Below are positions 35,614 through 44,800 of a stretch of 64,000 bases of DNA, piece after piece. Source of the DNA: Eubacteriaceae bacterium (GTDB lineage Bacteria > Bacillota > Clostridia > Peptostreptococcales > Anaerovoracaceae); the NCBI GenBank assembly GCA_902362805.1, contig CABIXY010000002.1, positions 248,001-312,000 on the forward strand. The letters are read 5' to 3'. The first letter of the stretch is position 1. Every line of letters begins with the position of its first letter. Under the pieces are notes generated by a model that worked only from the letters and a program-made list of their open reading frames with translations, did no database searches and had not been told where the DNA came from. The translations under genes were made by a program, and so were the position numbers.

Positions 35614-36426
35614 ATGGGAAGGAAAAAATCTATGACAAAGAAAAAAAATCTGGCATTAATCATCACATTTTCTTTTATCGCTATTTTTGTGCTGACAACG
35701 GGTTGTGGCATGAGTAATACAGAGAAACAAAAGGGCTGTGATCTGGTTTCTAAACAGAAGGATTATTTTGCGGATCAAGCGATTCTCCAATATGGACAAG
35801 ATGCGAGGGTCAAAAACGTCAGGGCAGAAACACGAACGATTTATCACCCTCTTTTCGGTATTCCCAGTGAAAAAAAGATAACTGGAGACCTGTCAGGGGA
35901 TATTACAGTGGGGAAGGAAACCTTCCGCGGCGTGTATTCCTCGGAAACAGGTGAAATATACAGCGATAAAAACTATGAAAACATTGTTGAGTCTGTTAAG
36001 ACGTTCTTTCATATCCCAAGTTCTTCGATTTTAGATGTAACTTTGACAGACTCCGCTTATGAAATATACTACCTGCCTGACGAAATAAACACCTTCAAAG
36101 GGATGTTGGAAAATCAATATTTTATGCTGGTTCATATCTACACGACGGAAGACTTAAGGCGTTTTACAAAGGAAGATTTCTCAGCGTTTTATCGCCTTTA
36201 TGGCAGATATGATGAAGATGCAGGTTACGTAGTATTCGTTCAACTGAAAGATGACGCAGATCTTGGCGCCTTGCAGAGAGATATCAATAACATAACCTTT
36301 GAATATGAAGACAGTCATGGAAAGGTATACGATAATGAATCACATGGTTATGTGGATGCCTTCGAGAAATATCAGATTGAAGGCGCAATCTACCTGGATA
36401 AGACGAAATTTATCTATAATCATTAA
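35614..36426 (+). CDS. Predicted lipoprotein of unknown function
   Basis: A 270 aa protein with a lysine-rich start, a hydrophobic segment and a lipobox LTTGC (Cys31), so it should be processed by LspA and held on the outer face of the membrane. The body is mixed alpha/beta (SGDITVGKETFRGVYSSETGEIYSD...) with no recognised motif. ATG 35632 (GGAAGG upstream) is an equally good start. Between NhaC and formimidoylglutamase, with no functional link evident. Confidence 0.75.
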   Translation: MGRKKSMTKKKNLALIITFSFIAIFVLTTGCGMSNTEKQKGCDLVSKQKDYFADQAILQYGQDARVKNVRAETRTIYHPLFGIPSEKKITGDLSGDITVGKETFRGVYSSETGEIYSDKNYENIVESVKTFFHIPSSSILDVTLTDSAYEIYYLPDEINTFKGMLENQYFMLVHIYTTEDLRRFTKEDFSAFYRLYGRYDEDAGYVVFVQLKDDADLGALQRDINNITFEYEDSHGKVYDNESHGYVDAFEKYQIEGAIYLDKTKFIYNH

Positions 36427-36465
36427 GTTTACAGCAAGGAATAGATTGGACGAAGGAGTGAGATT

Positions 36466-37494
36466 ATGTTTTTGACAAATTATACGAGTGCAATGGAGTA
36501 TTGGAATGGCAGGATTGACAGTACCACAGACTACGAAGCTTTCCGTTGGCATCAATGGGTTCAGCCTTTAAATCTCAATGAAGAGAGACCTGCTTTTGAA
36601 GGAAAGCTGGGTTTCGCCTTCATCGGTTTCTGCAGCGACCAGGGAGTAAAGCGCAACAAGGGCAGAACTGGCACGGCTCTGGCGCCTGGCTTTATCAGGG
36701 GACAGATGTCCAATCTGCCGTGTACCTTCACACAGGAAGTTGTCCTCTACGATGCCGGGGATATTCAATGCGAAGAGATCTCTATGGAAGAGGGCCAGCG
36801 GCTTCTTGGCACTGCTGTCGAACGTATTTTGGCCTTGAATCTGTTCCCGCTGGTTCTGGGCGGCGGTCACGAGACGACTTTTGGTCATTTTCAGGGACAA
36901 TTGGCTGATCAAAGTCTCAGAGAAGAGATGCCGGACATTGGAATTATCAATTTTGACGCCCACTTTGACCTCAGGCCTTATGACAAGGGAAGATCTTCTG
37001 GCTCTATGTTCAGCCAGATTGCTGATATATGCTACGAAAGAGGCATGAAATATCACTATCTGCCTCTGGGCATTCAGCAGCACAGCAACACGGTTCAGCT
37101 GTTCAAGATTGCAAAGGAACTGGGAGTAGAGTATATTCTGGCAAGAGAAATACATCATACCAATTATTCTTCAATCTTGGAAAAGGTAGATGCTTTTATG
37201 TATGCCTGTGACTCTTTTTATATCACAATCTGCACCGATGTTTTTTCTTCTGCCTTTGCCCCCGGCGTCAGTGCGACCCAGTCCCTGGGAGTAGATCCGG
37301 AGGTGGTTCTGCCGCTGATTAAGCATATCTTGAGAACACGAAAGGTGAAGGGGTTTGATATCTGTGAAATCTCTCCTCGTTTTGATCAGGACAATACTAC
37401 AGCAAATTTGGGTGCCGTAATTATTTTTACTGTCGTGAGCACCTTGGCCAGGCTAAACCAATTGGAAGTGGATCTGACGGATTTTGCCTATTGA
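36466..37494 (+). CDS. hutG: Formimidoylglutamase (arginase/agmatinase family)
   Basis: A 342 aa ureohydrolase. Mn ligands: His135 (GGGHETTFGHF), Asp164-His166-Asp168 (NFDAHFDLR) and Asp258 in ICTDVFSSAFAPGVSA. The position before Asp258 where arginases have another Asp (DxD) is Cys256, as in several HutG-type enzymes. It would split N-formimidoyl-glutamate to glutamate and formamide, the last step of the histidine pathway. hutH, hutU and hutI are not nearby, so the gene stands alone. AGGAG lies eight bases before the ATG. Confidence 0.85.
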   Translation: MFLTNYTSAMEYWNGRIDSTTDYEAFRWHQWVQPLNLNEERPAFEGKLGFAFIGFCSDQGVKRNKGRTGTALAPGFIRGQMSNLPCTFTQEVVLYDAGDIQCEEISMEEGQRLLGTAVERILALNLFPLVLGGGHETTFGHFQGQLADQSLREEMPDIGIINFDAHFDLRPYDKGRSSGSMFSQIADICYERGMKYHYLPLGIQQHSNTVQLFKIAKELGVEYILAREIHHTNYSSILEKVDAFMYACDSFYITICTDVFSSAFAPGVSATQSLGVDPEVVLPLIKHILRTRKVKGFDICEISPRFDQDNTTANLGAVIIFTVVSTLARLNQLEVDLTDFAY

Positions 37495-37513
37495 CTGGTT
37501 TTGAAGTATACAC

Positions 37514-37550
37514 AAAAGGCGTGCTGAAAAAGGCACGCCTTGTATTTTTT
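37514..37550 (+). terminator. Intrinsic terminator of hutG
   Basis: AAGGCGTGC / GCACGCCTT perfect stem, then GTA and six T. Confidence 0.9.
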
Positions 37551-37635
37551 GCTCATCAATCAGTAATTTATATCGGTACAAGGTTTCTGCTATCAGCTGG
37601 CAGAACATCGTGGAATGAATATACGGTATTGCAGT

Positions 37636-37665
37636 TTGACTGTCTGTGCAATAGTGTGATAAAAT
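37636..37665 (+). promoter_or_regulatory. Sigma-A type promoter of the first prepilin-like gene
   Basis: TTGACT, 18-base spacer, TAAAAT; 42 bases before the start. Confidence 0.6.
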
Positions 37666-37707
37666 GTAAAGGCGGAAGTCACAAAACCGGATATGGAGAA
37701 TGCATGG

Positions 37708-38664
37708 ATGAAAGCAGGTAATATGAGGAACAATAGAGGATTTACATTAGTGGAATTGTTGGTAGCAGTTGCCCTGGTCGGCATTCTGGTTTCTGTTTCG
37801 GTTGTCATTTTTTCTGGGCGTACCGCAGAAGCGAAAGAAAATGTCTGCAAAACCAATAGAGATTCTATGCAGCATGGTACTGTAGTTATTTCTATGACAG
37901 AGCGGATGAATTGGCTGGACGAGTACGCAACTGGCGGAGTAAACAGCAAAGTGTCAGAAGAGATTATTTCCTATCTGCTCACGGAAGGCTATATAGATGA
38001 TTTCAAGTGCCCGGCAGGCGGCACCATTTATGCTGCTGATGTACGAGAGGATTTAGTCACTTTTAAATGCACCTACCATGACGACGGGATGGAGCCGGGA
38101 GAGGAAAACGCCAACAACCAGGCGGCAAAAGATTTGGCAGATGCGGTGAATAAATTTGTACAAGATAATTATCCTAACAAGGTAGACAGCAATACTCCTA
38201 CTATTCAAAAATTCCTTACCAACGAGGAAAACTTGAAATATATTGTTTCCGGTAATCTCAGTGGACTGTTGACAGACTCCGTCATCGATCGGATTGTGGA
38301 AGAAATGGAGAAAATTAAAAAGGAAGAAAATTTGCAGTTTGATAAAGAGAAGTATAAAGAATCACTGGTAAAGATTAAGACTGTTGATATGGTTCTGGTA
38401 CCGTATTTTGTGCCGAAAGCAGAAGATGTAGTTACATATTATATGCTGAAATCGGACTATAACGGAAAATTTGGTACGACAGCAAATTGTCACGGACAGG
38501 CATATGTTTTGTGCTATAAGGGAATATGGTATTTTTGTACTAAGACTAATAATAATGGAACGAAGGTGGAACCCGACTGGATTCCATCAGGATTTAACAC
38601 AATTGAGGATATTCAAGGACACTTTGACAATCTAATTTTAGAAAAAAAATTAATAAGGATTTAG
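37708..38664 (+). CDS. Prepilin-like protein with type IV N-methylation signal (paralogue 1)
   Basis: A 318 aa protein with a class III signal: a short basic leader then G/FTLVELLVAVALVGILVSVSVVIF, with Glu at position +5 of the predicted mature chain. Mature size (~307 aa) is far larger than a usual pilin (~150). The body has paired cysteines (NVCKTNRDS, FKCPAGGTIY, FKCTYHDDG) and ends with a CYKGIWYFCTKTNNNGTKV element shared with the paralogue at 56486. No pilus ATPase, platform protein or prepilin peptidase is in the window. Start at 37708 has GGAG upstream; 37723 and 37693 are alternatives. Confidence 0.8.
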   Translation: MKAGNMRNNRGFTLVELLVAVALVGILVSVSVVIFSGRTAEAKENVCKTNRDSMQHGTVVISMTERMNWLDEYATGGVNSKVSEEIISYLLTEGYIDDFKCPAGGTIYAADVREDLVTFKCTYHDDGMEPGEENANNQAAKDLADAVNKFVQDNYPNKVDSNTPTIQKFLTNEENLKYIVSGNLSGLLTDSVIDRIVEEMEKIKKEENLQFDKEKYKESLVKIKTVDMVLVPYFVPKAEDVVTYYMLKSDYNGKFGTTANCHGQAYVLCYKGIWYFCTKTNNNGTKVEPDWIPSGFNTIEDIQGHFDNLILEKKLIRI

Positions 38665-38695
38665 TATAGCAGTAGTATTATATTAGAAAAATAAG

Positions 38696-38739
38696 AACCA
38701 CGGTTGAATGATTAATGAAATCATTTGGCCGTGGTTTTT
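38696..38739 (+). terminator. Intrinsic terminator of prepilin-like gene 1
   Basis: AACCACGG / CCGTGGTT outer stem plus inner GAATGATT / AATCATTT, then five T. Confidence 0.88.
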
Positions 38740-38850
38740 CTATGCCCATTTTTAATATAATTTTCTACCCCATTTGTGCCGGCGGCACGCCAAATCCAAT
38801 TTTAGGTAAGCTAAAATATAAAAAGGACAAGAACAAAATTAAATTAGGAT

Positions 38851-39297
38851 GTGGAAAATGTGAACGATTTTCAATTGTTGGCAAATGAACTCAGCCGCCT
38901 TAGAAATGAGGAAGAAGGCAGACGGTTTATACAGGAAAATCATAAAGAAGAGCAGTTTCAATATTTCTTTCAATTCTTGAAATATAAATCTGAAGAAAAA
39001 GGCGTACCTTTAGCAAAGATTGTCGCTAACAGCAGGATAAACCGGAATTACGTTTATAACATCACCAGCGGCATCAAGAAGATGCCAGGAAGAGATAAAA
39101 TTATTGCTCTATGTATTGCTGCAGAAATGGATTTTGCTGAACTTAATGAGGCATTGATGCTCGGCGGAAAGCAGACTATCAACCCGCATGATCCCAGGGA
39201 CGTATGGATTGTAATCTGCATCAACAACAAAATCAGCGATGTACTGAAGGTCAATCTTTTTCTTGAGGAAAAAGGCTGTGCACCGATTAACATATAA
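38851..39297 (+). CDS. Cytosolic helix-turn-helix (XRE-like) protein
   Basis: A 148 aa protein: an N-terminal helical region (~1-45), an XRE-type HTH around 50-105 (EEKGVPLAKIVANSRINRNYVYNITSGIKKMPGRDKIIALCIAAEMDFAE, recognised by helix spacing) and a C-terminal ~40-residue region (PRDVWIVICINNKISDVLKVNLFL). GTG start with TTAGGA upstream. No cognate partner is certain; its closeness to the surface-protein gene 72 bases downstream, with no terminator in between, suggests co-transcription or control of that gene. Confidence 0.7.
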   Translation: MENVNDFQLLANELSRLRNEEEGRRFIQENHKEEQFQYFFQFLKYKSEEKGVPLAKIVANSRINRNYVYNITSGIKKMPGRDKIIALCIAAEMDFAELNEALMLGGKQTINPHDPRDVWIVICINNKISDVLKVNLFLEEKGCAPINI

Positions 39298-39369
39298 TTG
39301 ATATTCTCCGCAAGCGTAGTGCGGCGGATATATATTAACCTGAATTTTAAGAAGGAAAGGAATGAGGGG

Positions 39370-41505
39370 ATGAAAACAAAAATGAAAAAAGCAGCGGTGA
39401 TGTTGATGTCGCTGATCATGGTCATGTGTTACATGCCGATGATGGCATTTGCTGGTGAGGAAGCTGGAGTGACTGAGATTGATGTCAAGGCACCGGGGAA
39501 AATTCTTGTAGCAAAAGAAAAGATTACAACAAACGATAATGGTAAAGTTGAAAACTTTGATGCAAAATATCTTGAAAAAGCCAGCGTAACTTTGACGAAT
39601 ACGGATACGTCTTTGACAGGAAAGTATCGCGTTATTGTAGAAGGTGCAGGGGATAGCATCCAGCTATTTGCAACGGATACCACTGGAACCTATGACATTG
39701 TAAAAACTGGCTGGGGACCAGCAGAGGGATTTGCCATTGCAGGAAACGAAGTGACATCAGGAGCAAATTATGAAGAGGGTGTTACAACCGAAGTTTATCC
39801 TGTTGCAACAAAAGCAGGAACCTATACCGCCACAATTAAATTGGTTGAGGTAAATACCGAGAATAACGTAGTTGCGACGAAGGACGTGACATTTGAAGTA
39901 GCGGATGCCTGGGAGATGCAGGAGCCGCCGTTATATGCTATGGAAGACTGGACAACACCTGAGGGATACGGTGAAGTAACTGGCAGCTCAGATGCATATA
40001 CAATCACAGGGAGTTATACTGATTCGGGAAATGACGGTGGTTATGCAGTAGGTTCATTTTCAAAAGCATATTTGAGAAACTTTACTAACGGAGACTATGC
40101 GCAGGAAATCAACATAGAGATTAACCAAAATGATGAAAAGAGCTATGTTGACAATGGTGTTAAGTTTGCATTGTCCAGCGCCTTAAATAACGCAAATGGC
40201 AACTATACGGCAGAAATGTCTTACGTAGCACAGAAAACAGAGAAGGGCGTTGTAATACTTGGAAGCAATATTGTCCTTGATAAGAGTGGCGTATACACCT
40301 TTAGGATTGAAATGACAAGGGATGCATTTGGTGAGGTTTATTCTCAGCTGAAAGTATTCTATCAAGGAACAGCAGTTGGTCAATCTGAAAAGACCAAATT
40401 AACTTGTACCGCGGGAAAGGCAACTGGAGAGAGATATTTGTGGCTTAGCAGTATCAATCCAAAAGATGGCGTGAAAGTCCATAAAACAGTCTCTTTGCCA
40501 GTACCACCATCCACCCCATCTGTACCATCCGTTCCATCTGACAACGTAACCAGCAACCCTGGGGACAAGACAACGACTGCCGATGTTGAAACCTCAACAG
40601 GCGCAGACGGCAAGGCGACTGCCACGGTGGACAAGACAACGGCTGACAAGATTGTTGACAAAGCCGTTGAGAACAAGTCTGAAGAAGTCATCATCGATGC
40701 GACGACAAAGGGCGACGCCAAGACTGCAGAAGTAAAGCTTCCGGCAGAGACGGTCAAGGCCCTGGTAGAGAAGACCGATGCAGACGTGGTCATCAAGACC
40801 GACGCTGCGGAAGTGGTACTGGATCAGAAGGCGGCAGAAGCCGTGGCAGAAAAAGCCACCACGGGCACAGTATCCATCGTCGTTGAGAAGGTAAAAGAAG
40901 ACGACAGCCAGGTACAGGTAGAGCTGAAGATCGTCACAGAGAATGGAAACGTCACCGATTTCAAGGGCGGCAATGCGAAAGTCACAGTAGCGCTCCCTGC
41001 AGCCCTGAAGGACAAGGAGGTCGTATGCGTCTACATCGACGAAAAGGGCAACTATGTCAAGATGGAAGGCAGGAAGAACGCCGACGGCACCTACACCTTC
41101 ACAACGGGACATTTCTCAACCTATGCAGTCATGACGGCAGAAGAGGCTGACAAGGTGATCGCAGAGCAGGAGAAGGCAAAGAATGAGAAGATTAAGGCAG
41201 GCGTAAAAGCTACGACACTCAAGGCATCTTCAACTGCAAAGAAGGGCTCCATCACCATCAAGTGGAAGAAGAGCTACGGCTACAAGGTGGACTACTTCCA
41301 GGTGTTCAGATCCACAAAGAAGAACAGCGGATATGGAACCAAGGCATTCTACACCACTAAGACAGGAACCCAGAAGAGCTATAAGAATACAAAGGCTCTG
41401 AAGAAGGGGACAAGATATTACTACAAGGTTCGTGGCGTCAGGACCATTGACGGCGTAAAAGTTTACACCGAGTGGTCAACCAAAGCGATCAGAACCGCTA
41501 AATAA
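39370..41505 (+). CDS. Secreted surface protein 1 with basic C-terminal Fn3-like module
   Basis: A 711 aa exported protein: signal peptide (MKTKMKKAAVMLMSL..., cleavage near AFA, residue ~27), an N-terminal half of beta-rich domains without recognised motif (~30-370), a short Pro/Ser/Val spacer (STPSVPSVPSD), then the Lys/Asp/Thr module (VETSTGADGKATATVD...HFSTYAVMTAEEADK) and a final ~95-residue Fn3-like domain (TIKWKKSYGYKVDYFQVFRS..RYYYKVRGVR). No LPxTG or SLH. From ~40565 the DNA becomes GC-richer and nearly identical to the end of the gene at 41816. ATG 39370 follows GAGGGG. Confidence 0.82.
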   Translation: MKTKMKKAAVMLMSLIMVMCYMPMMAFAGEEAGVTEIDVKAPGKILVAKEKITTNDNGKVENFDAKYLEKASVTLTNTDTSLTGKYRVIVEGAGDSIQLFATDTTGTYDIVKTGWGPAEGFAIAGNEVTSGANYEEGVTTEVYPVATKAGTYTATIKLVEVNTENNVVATKDVTFEVADAWEMQEPPLYAMEDWTTPEGYGEVTGSSDAYTITGSYTDSGNDGGYAVGSFSKAYLRNFTNGDYAQEINIEINQNDEKSYVDNGVKFALSSALNNANGNYTAEMSYVAQKTEKGVVILGSNIVLDKSGVYTFRIEMTRDAFGEVYSQLKVFYQGTAVGQSEKTKLTCTAGKATGERYLWLSSINPKDGVKVHKTVSLPVPPSTPSVPSVPSDNVTSNPGDKTTTADVETSTGADGKATATVDKTTADKIVDKAVENKSEEVIIDATTKGDAKTAEVKLPAETVKALVEKTDADVVIKTDAAEVVLDQKAAEAVAEKATTGTVSIVVEKVKEDDSQVQVELKIVTENGNVTDFKGGNAKVTVALPAALKDKEVVCVYIDEKGNYVKMEGRKNADGTYTFTTGHFSTYAVMTAEEADKVIAEQEKAKNEKIKAGVKATTLKASSTAKKGSITIKWKKSYGYKVDYFQVFRSTKKNSGYGTKAFYTTKTGTQKSYKNTKALKKGTRYYYKVRGVRTIDGVKVYTEWSTKAIRTAK
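40565..41505 (+). repeat. Recombined C-terminal coding module, copy 1
   Basis: About 940 bp aligns, with one three-base indel and few changes, to 44172-45115. Long identical runs include the segment beginning GTTGAAACCTCAACAGGCGC. The upstream halves of the two genes are unrelated. Confidence 0.85.
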
Positions 41506-41533
41506 CTACATAAAATACTACGCACAAAATCAA

Positions 41534-41583
41534 GGGTGTCATATAGCAGATTAAATAGGTCTTGCTGTATGACATCCTTTTAT
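41534..41583 (+). terminator. Intrinsic terminator of surface protein 1
   Basis: GGTGTCATATAGCAG / GCTGTATGACATCC stem with ~14-base loop and TTTTAT. Confidence 0.85.
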
Positions 41584-41623
41584 GTTAAATAATCCAAGAA
41601 GTAATATAAATAAATGTTAGAAG

Positions 41624-41653
41624 TTGACAAAATACCGGGGAGAGGGATATAAT
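41624..41653 (+). promoter_or_regulatory. Sigma-A type promoter upstream of c-di-GMP riboswitch
   Basis: TTGACA, 18-base spacer, TATAAT: both hexamers consensus. It lies directly upstream of the aptamer. Confidence 0.8.
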
Positions 41654-41671
41654 TTAAAAGAAAATAAAATA

Positions 41672-41748
41672 TTTGGTAAAACTGTCGAAAGGCAGTGACA
41701 CAAAGCTACAGGGCCTGTTCCAATGTGATGGCAGCCAGCTGCACTTGA
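41672..41748 (+). promoter_or_regulatory. c-di-GMP-I (GEMM) riboswitch aptamer
   Basis: The hallmarks are in order: GGTAAAAC, an ACTGTC-GAAA-GGCAGT tetraloop hairpin, GACACAAAGC (consensus GACGCAAAGC), ACAGGGCCTG and GATGGCAGCCAGCTGCA. GEMM RNAs sense cyclic di-GMP (some cGAMP). It differs from consensus at GGcAAAC and GACgCAAAGC, and the P1 stem (TTGG..TGCA) pairs poorly, so ligand affinity or specificity could be altered. Controls the large adhesin-like gene downstream. Confidence 0.8.
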
Positions 41749-41763
41749 TATATAAGGACATCG

Positions 41764-41801
41764 TAAAAGCAGACCCTGTAGAAGGCGTTTGCTTTTATTT
41801 A
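41764..41801 (+). terminator. Riboswitch expression platform (terminator-like hairpin)
   Basis: TAAAAGCAGAC (41764-41774) pairs with GTTTGCTTTTA (41787-41797) then TTTAATTT. The loop segment CCCTGTAG (41774-41781) is a perfect complement of CTACAGGG (41706-41713) inside the aptamer, an obvious alternative pairing. Direction of control is not settled. Confidence 0.65.
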
Positions 41802-41815
41802 ATTTAGGAGGAAAA

Positions 41816-44800
41816 ATGAAAAAAATTTCGGTATTGCTGTTGAGTATCTTATTGATAGTGACATGTATGCCTACTTTGATATGGGCAGATATATCGACAA
41901 ATTTAGAGGGTGAGGGCACTAGAGAAAGTCCATATCTGATTACATCGGTAAATGATTTAAAGAATTTCGCTGAAAAGGTAAAAGACGGAGATTCTTTTAA
42001 CGGAAAGTTTGTCAAATTAACGAAGGATTTAGATTTAAACAACGAACCATGGAATCCTATTGAAAATGGGAGTAACCCTAAAAGCAATATGTTCGCAGGA
42101 ACTTTTGATGGAGGAGACAAAATAATTAAAAACCTCTATATAAATTGTCCAGAAAGGATCAACGTTGGATTTTTTGGGGCAACTGACTATACGGCGACGA
42201 TCAAAAATCTCAACTTTGTGAATGCAGATGTAACAGGGCTTGAAAGTGTTGCTGTCGTAGTAGGGGGAAAGCAAGGTACAATAGAAAAGGTCAGCGTTTC
42301 AGGAAACATAAAGGTGGAGGCGCTGACGGCAGAAAAACACTCTAGGGCTGGCGTGATTGCAGGCGGCTGGTGTTACGGAGATTTTATTAACTGCAAGGTA
42401 AAAGGTGACAGCAGTAGTTATGTAAAAGGAAAAGGCAGATACTGCGGCGGCCTCTTGGGACATCCAGATGATGTTAATAAATACACAAATTGCACTGTTG
42501 AGAATATTAATATTGAAGGAGAATGGTTGTGTGGTGGTCTTGCAGGAGCAGGACCTGCAAGATCTACAGTAAATGGGTGCAGTGTTGAAGGTGTGAAAAT
42601 CAACGCCTATGCTTCAGGGGGATTATTCGGTTGGTTTTCCTCGTGGGAAGGAACTCCAGGAACAATAGCAAATGTAAAACTAAAAGATATTGCTTTCATC
42701 GGAAGACAAGATCGGAATGGCATTGTTGGCGGCTACGCGATGAATGATACAGTTTCTGTAATAAACCTAACTGTCGATAATGTGAAAGGCGAAAGTGGTG
42801 CTAATCTTATCACATATGATGCTAAATCAAAACTAAATGACGGCAGCGAAAGACACTACTCTACCCTAGATACAGCCGTCAAAAATGTTGATAATAATGC
42901 AACAGTTACATTGCTGGCTGACAATAAAACCACAGCTGTAATCCCCGCCAACAAAACAGTTAATATAGAATGTAATGGAAAGGATTTGGGCGATATTAGA
43001 GCTGCAGATGGATGTCTTCTGAATGTAAGTGAAATTGCAAAAGGTATAGTCCGCTTCACTACCAGTGAACAATTGGATGGAGAAGCGATAGTTAACGGGG
43101 TGTCTGCGGCTACTTTATCTGAAGCTATTGGTTTAGCAAATCCAGGAGAGACGATAACCTTGTTAAGGGATGTGACAGTTAATGAACAAATTTGCATTTC
43201 AAAAAACATTACGCTGGACTTGAACCATAAGATGGTTACAGGTGCTGTCCCAGTTATTACCTCTCCGAGTAAAATCATCACTGCTCCTATCAGCATTGAA
43301 GCAGGTTGTGATGTGAAAATAATCAATGGAACGATCAAGAGCACAATTGACGATGACTGGGCTTCGGCTCTTGTGGTTCGAGATGGCGCTGCGGCTGAGA
43401 TAGAGAAGATTTCTTTCGAAAACAGCAAAAAGGGATGCGGCATATACGCTTACGGAACAGTGACAATATTAGATTCAAAAGTTAACACAAAAAATAGCGG
43501 TATAAGCTGTCAAGGAAAGTGTGACGTAAAGATAAAGAATACAAATGTAATTTCATCGGTAGGAAACTGTATCGGAACCTCAACAGCAGGAAGCCCAGAA
43601 ATGAAGGTAGAAATCGATGGAGGAATTTTTGAGTCAAAAGGAACCTCATGGGATGGAGGCTCGATTTATTGGGCATCACATGGTAATCTTATCATAAAGG
43701 CTGGTGACTTTAAGGCTACAGCAGAGAATACAGCTGCTACGGCGCTTTATCAGAAAAATGGTGAGATTGATATTTCCGGAGGAAGCTTTTCTGGAAAAGA
43801 TGGGCTTAAGCTTGGTGCAGAAGCCGCTGATAGTACTGAAATCTGTTTAAACATTTCCGGAGGATCTTATAAAGGAAGTCGGTCAGGATTGTACCTAAAA
43901 ACAACAGGTAATGGTAATAATTGTACAAAGTATGACATTGGTATTACAGGGGGTGCTTTTAGAGGCGAGGAAACCTGTATTTTCCAAAGCCTTGACGCAA
44001 AGGTTATTGAACCTGCTGTTAAAATTTCTGGCGGTACGTTTACTACTGGCGAAGAGAAATATGATGTAAAAGAATATTTGCAAAGTGGATATCGTCAAGA
44101 CAACAACGGCAAAGTTGACCGAGAATATATACCGACACCTGTACCAGACAATGTAATCAATCATCCTGTAGACAAGACCACAACTGCTGATGTTGAAACC
44201 TCAACAGGCGCAGACGGCAAGGCGACTGCCACAGTAGACAAGACTACGGCGGATAAGATCGTGGATAAGGCAGTTGCAAACGAGTCCAAGGAAATCGTCA
44301 TCGATGCAACCACGACAAAGGCTGATGCCAAGACTGCAGAAGTCAAGCTTCCTGCAGAGACAGTCAAGGCGATTGTTGAAAAAACTGCCGCAGACGTAGT
44401 CGTCAAGACCGATGCTGCAGAGGTTGTATTAGACCAGAAGGCAGCAGAAGCAGTAGCAGAAAAAGCCACGACGGGCACTGTATCCATCGTCGTTGAGAAG
44501 GTAAAAGAAGACGACAGCCAGGTACAGGTGGAGCTGAAGATCATCACTGAGAATGGAAACGTCACCGACTTCAAGGGCGGCAATGCGAAAGTCACAGTAG
44601 CGCTTCCGACAGCCCTGAGGGATAAGGATGTCGTATGCGTCTACATCGAGGAGGACGGCAACTATGCCAAGATGGAAGGAAAGAAGAACGCCGACGGAAC
44701 CTACACCTTCACAACGGGACACTTCTCAACCTATGCAGTCATGACTGCGGAAGAGGCCGACAAGGTGATTGCAGAGCAGGAGAAGGCAAAGAATGACCAG

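Noticed and set aside
44161..44722. Long minus-strand frames inside the surface-protein modules
   Set aside because: They arise from the repetitive GCN/AAR codon pattern of the plus-strand module and mirror it in both copies.
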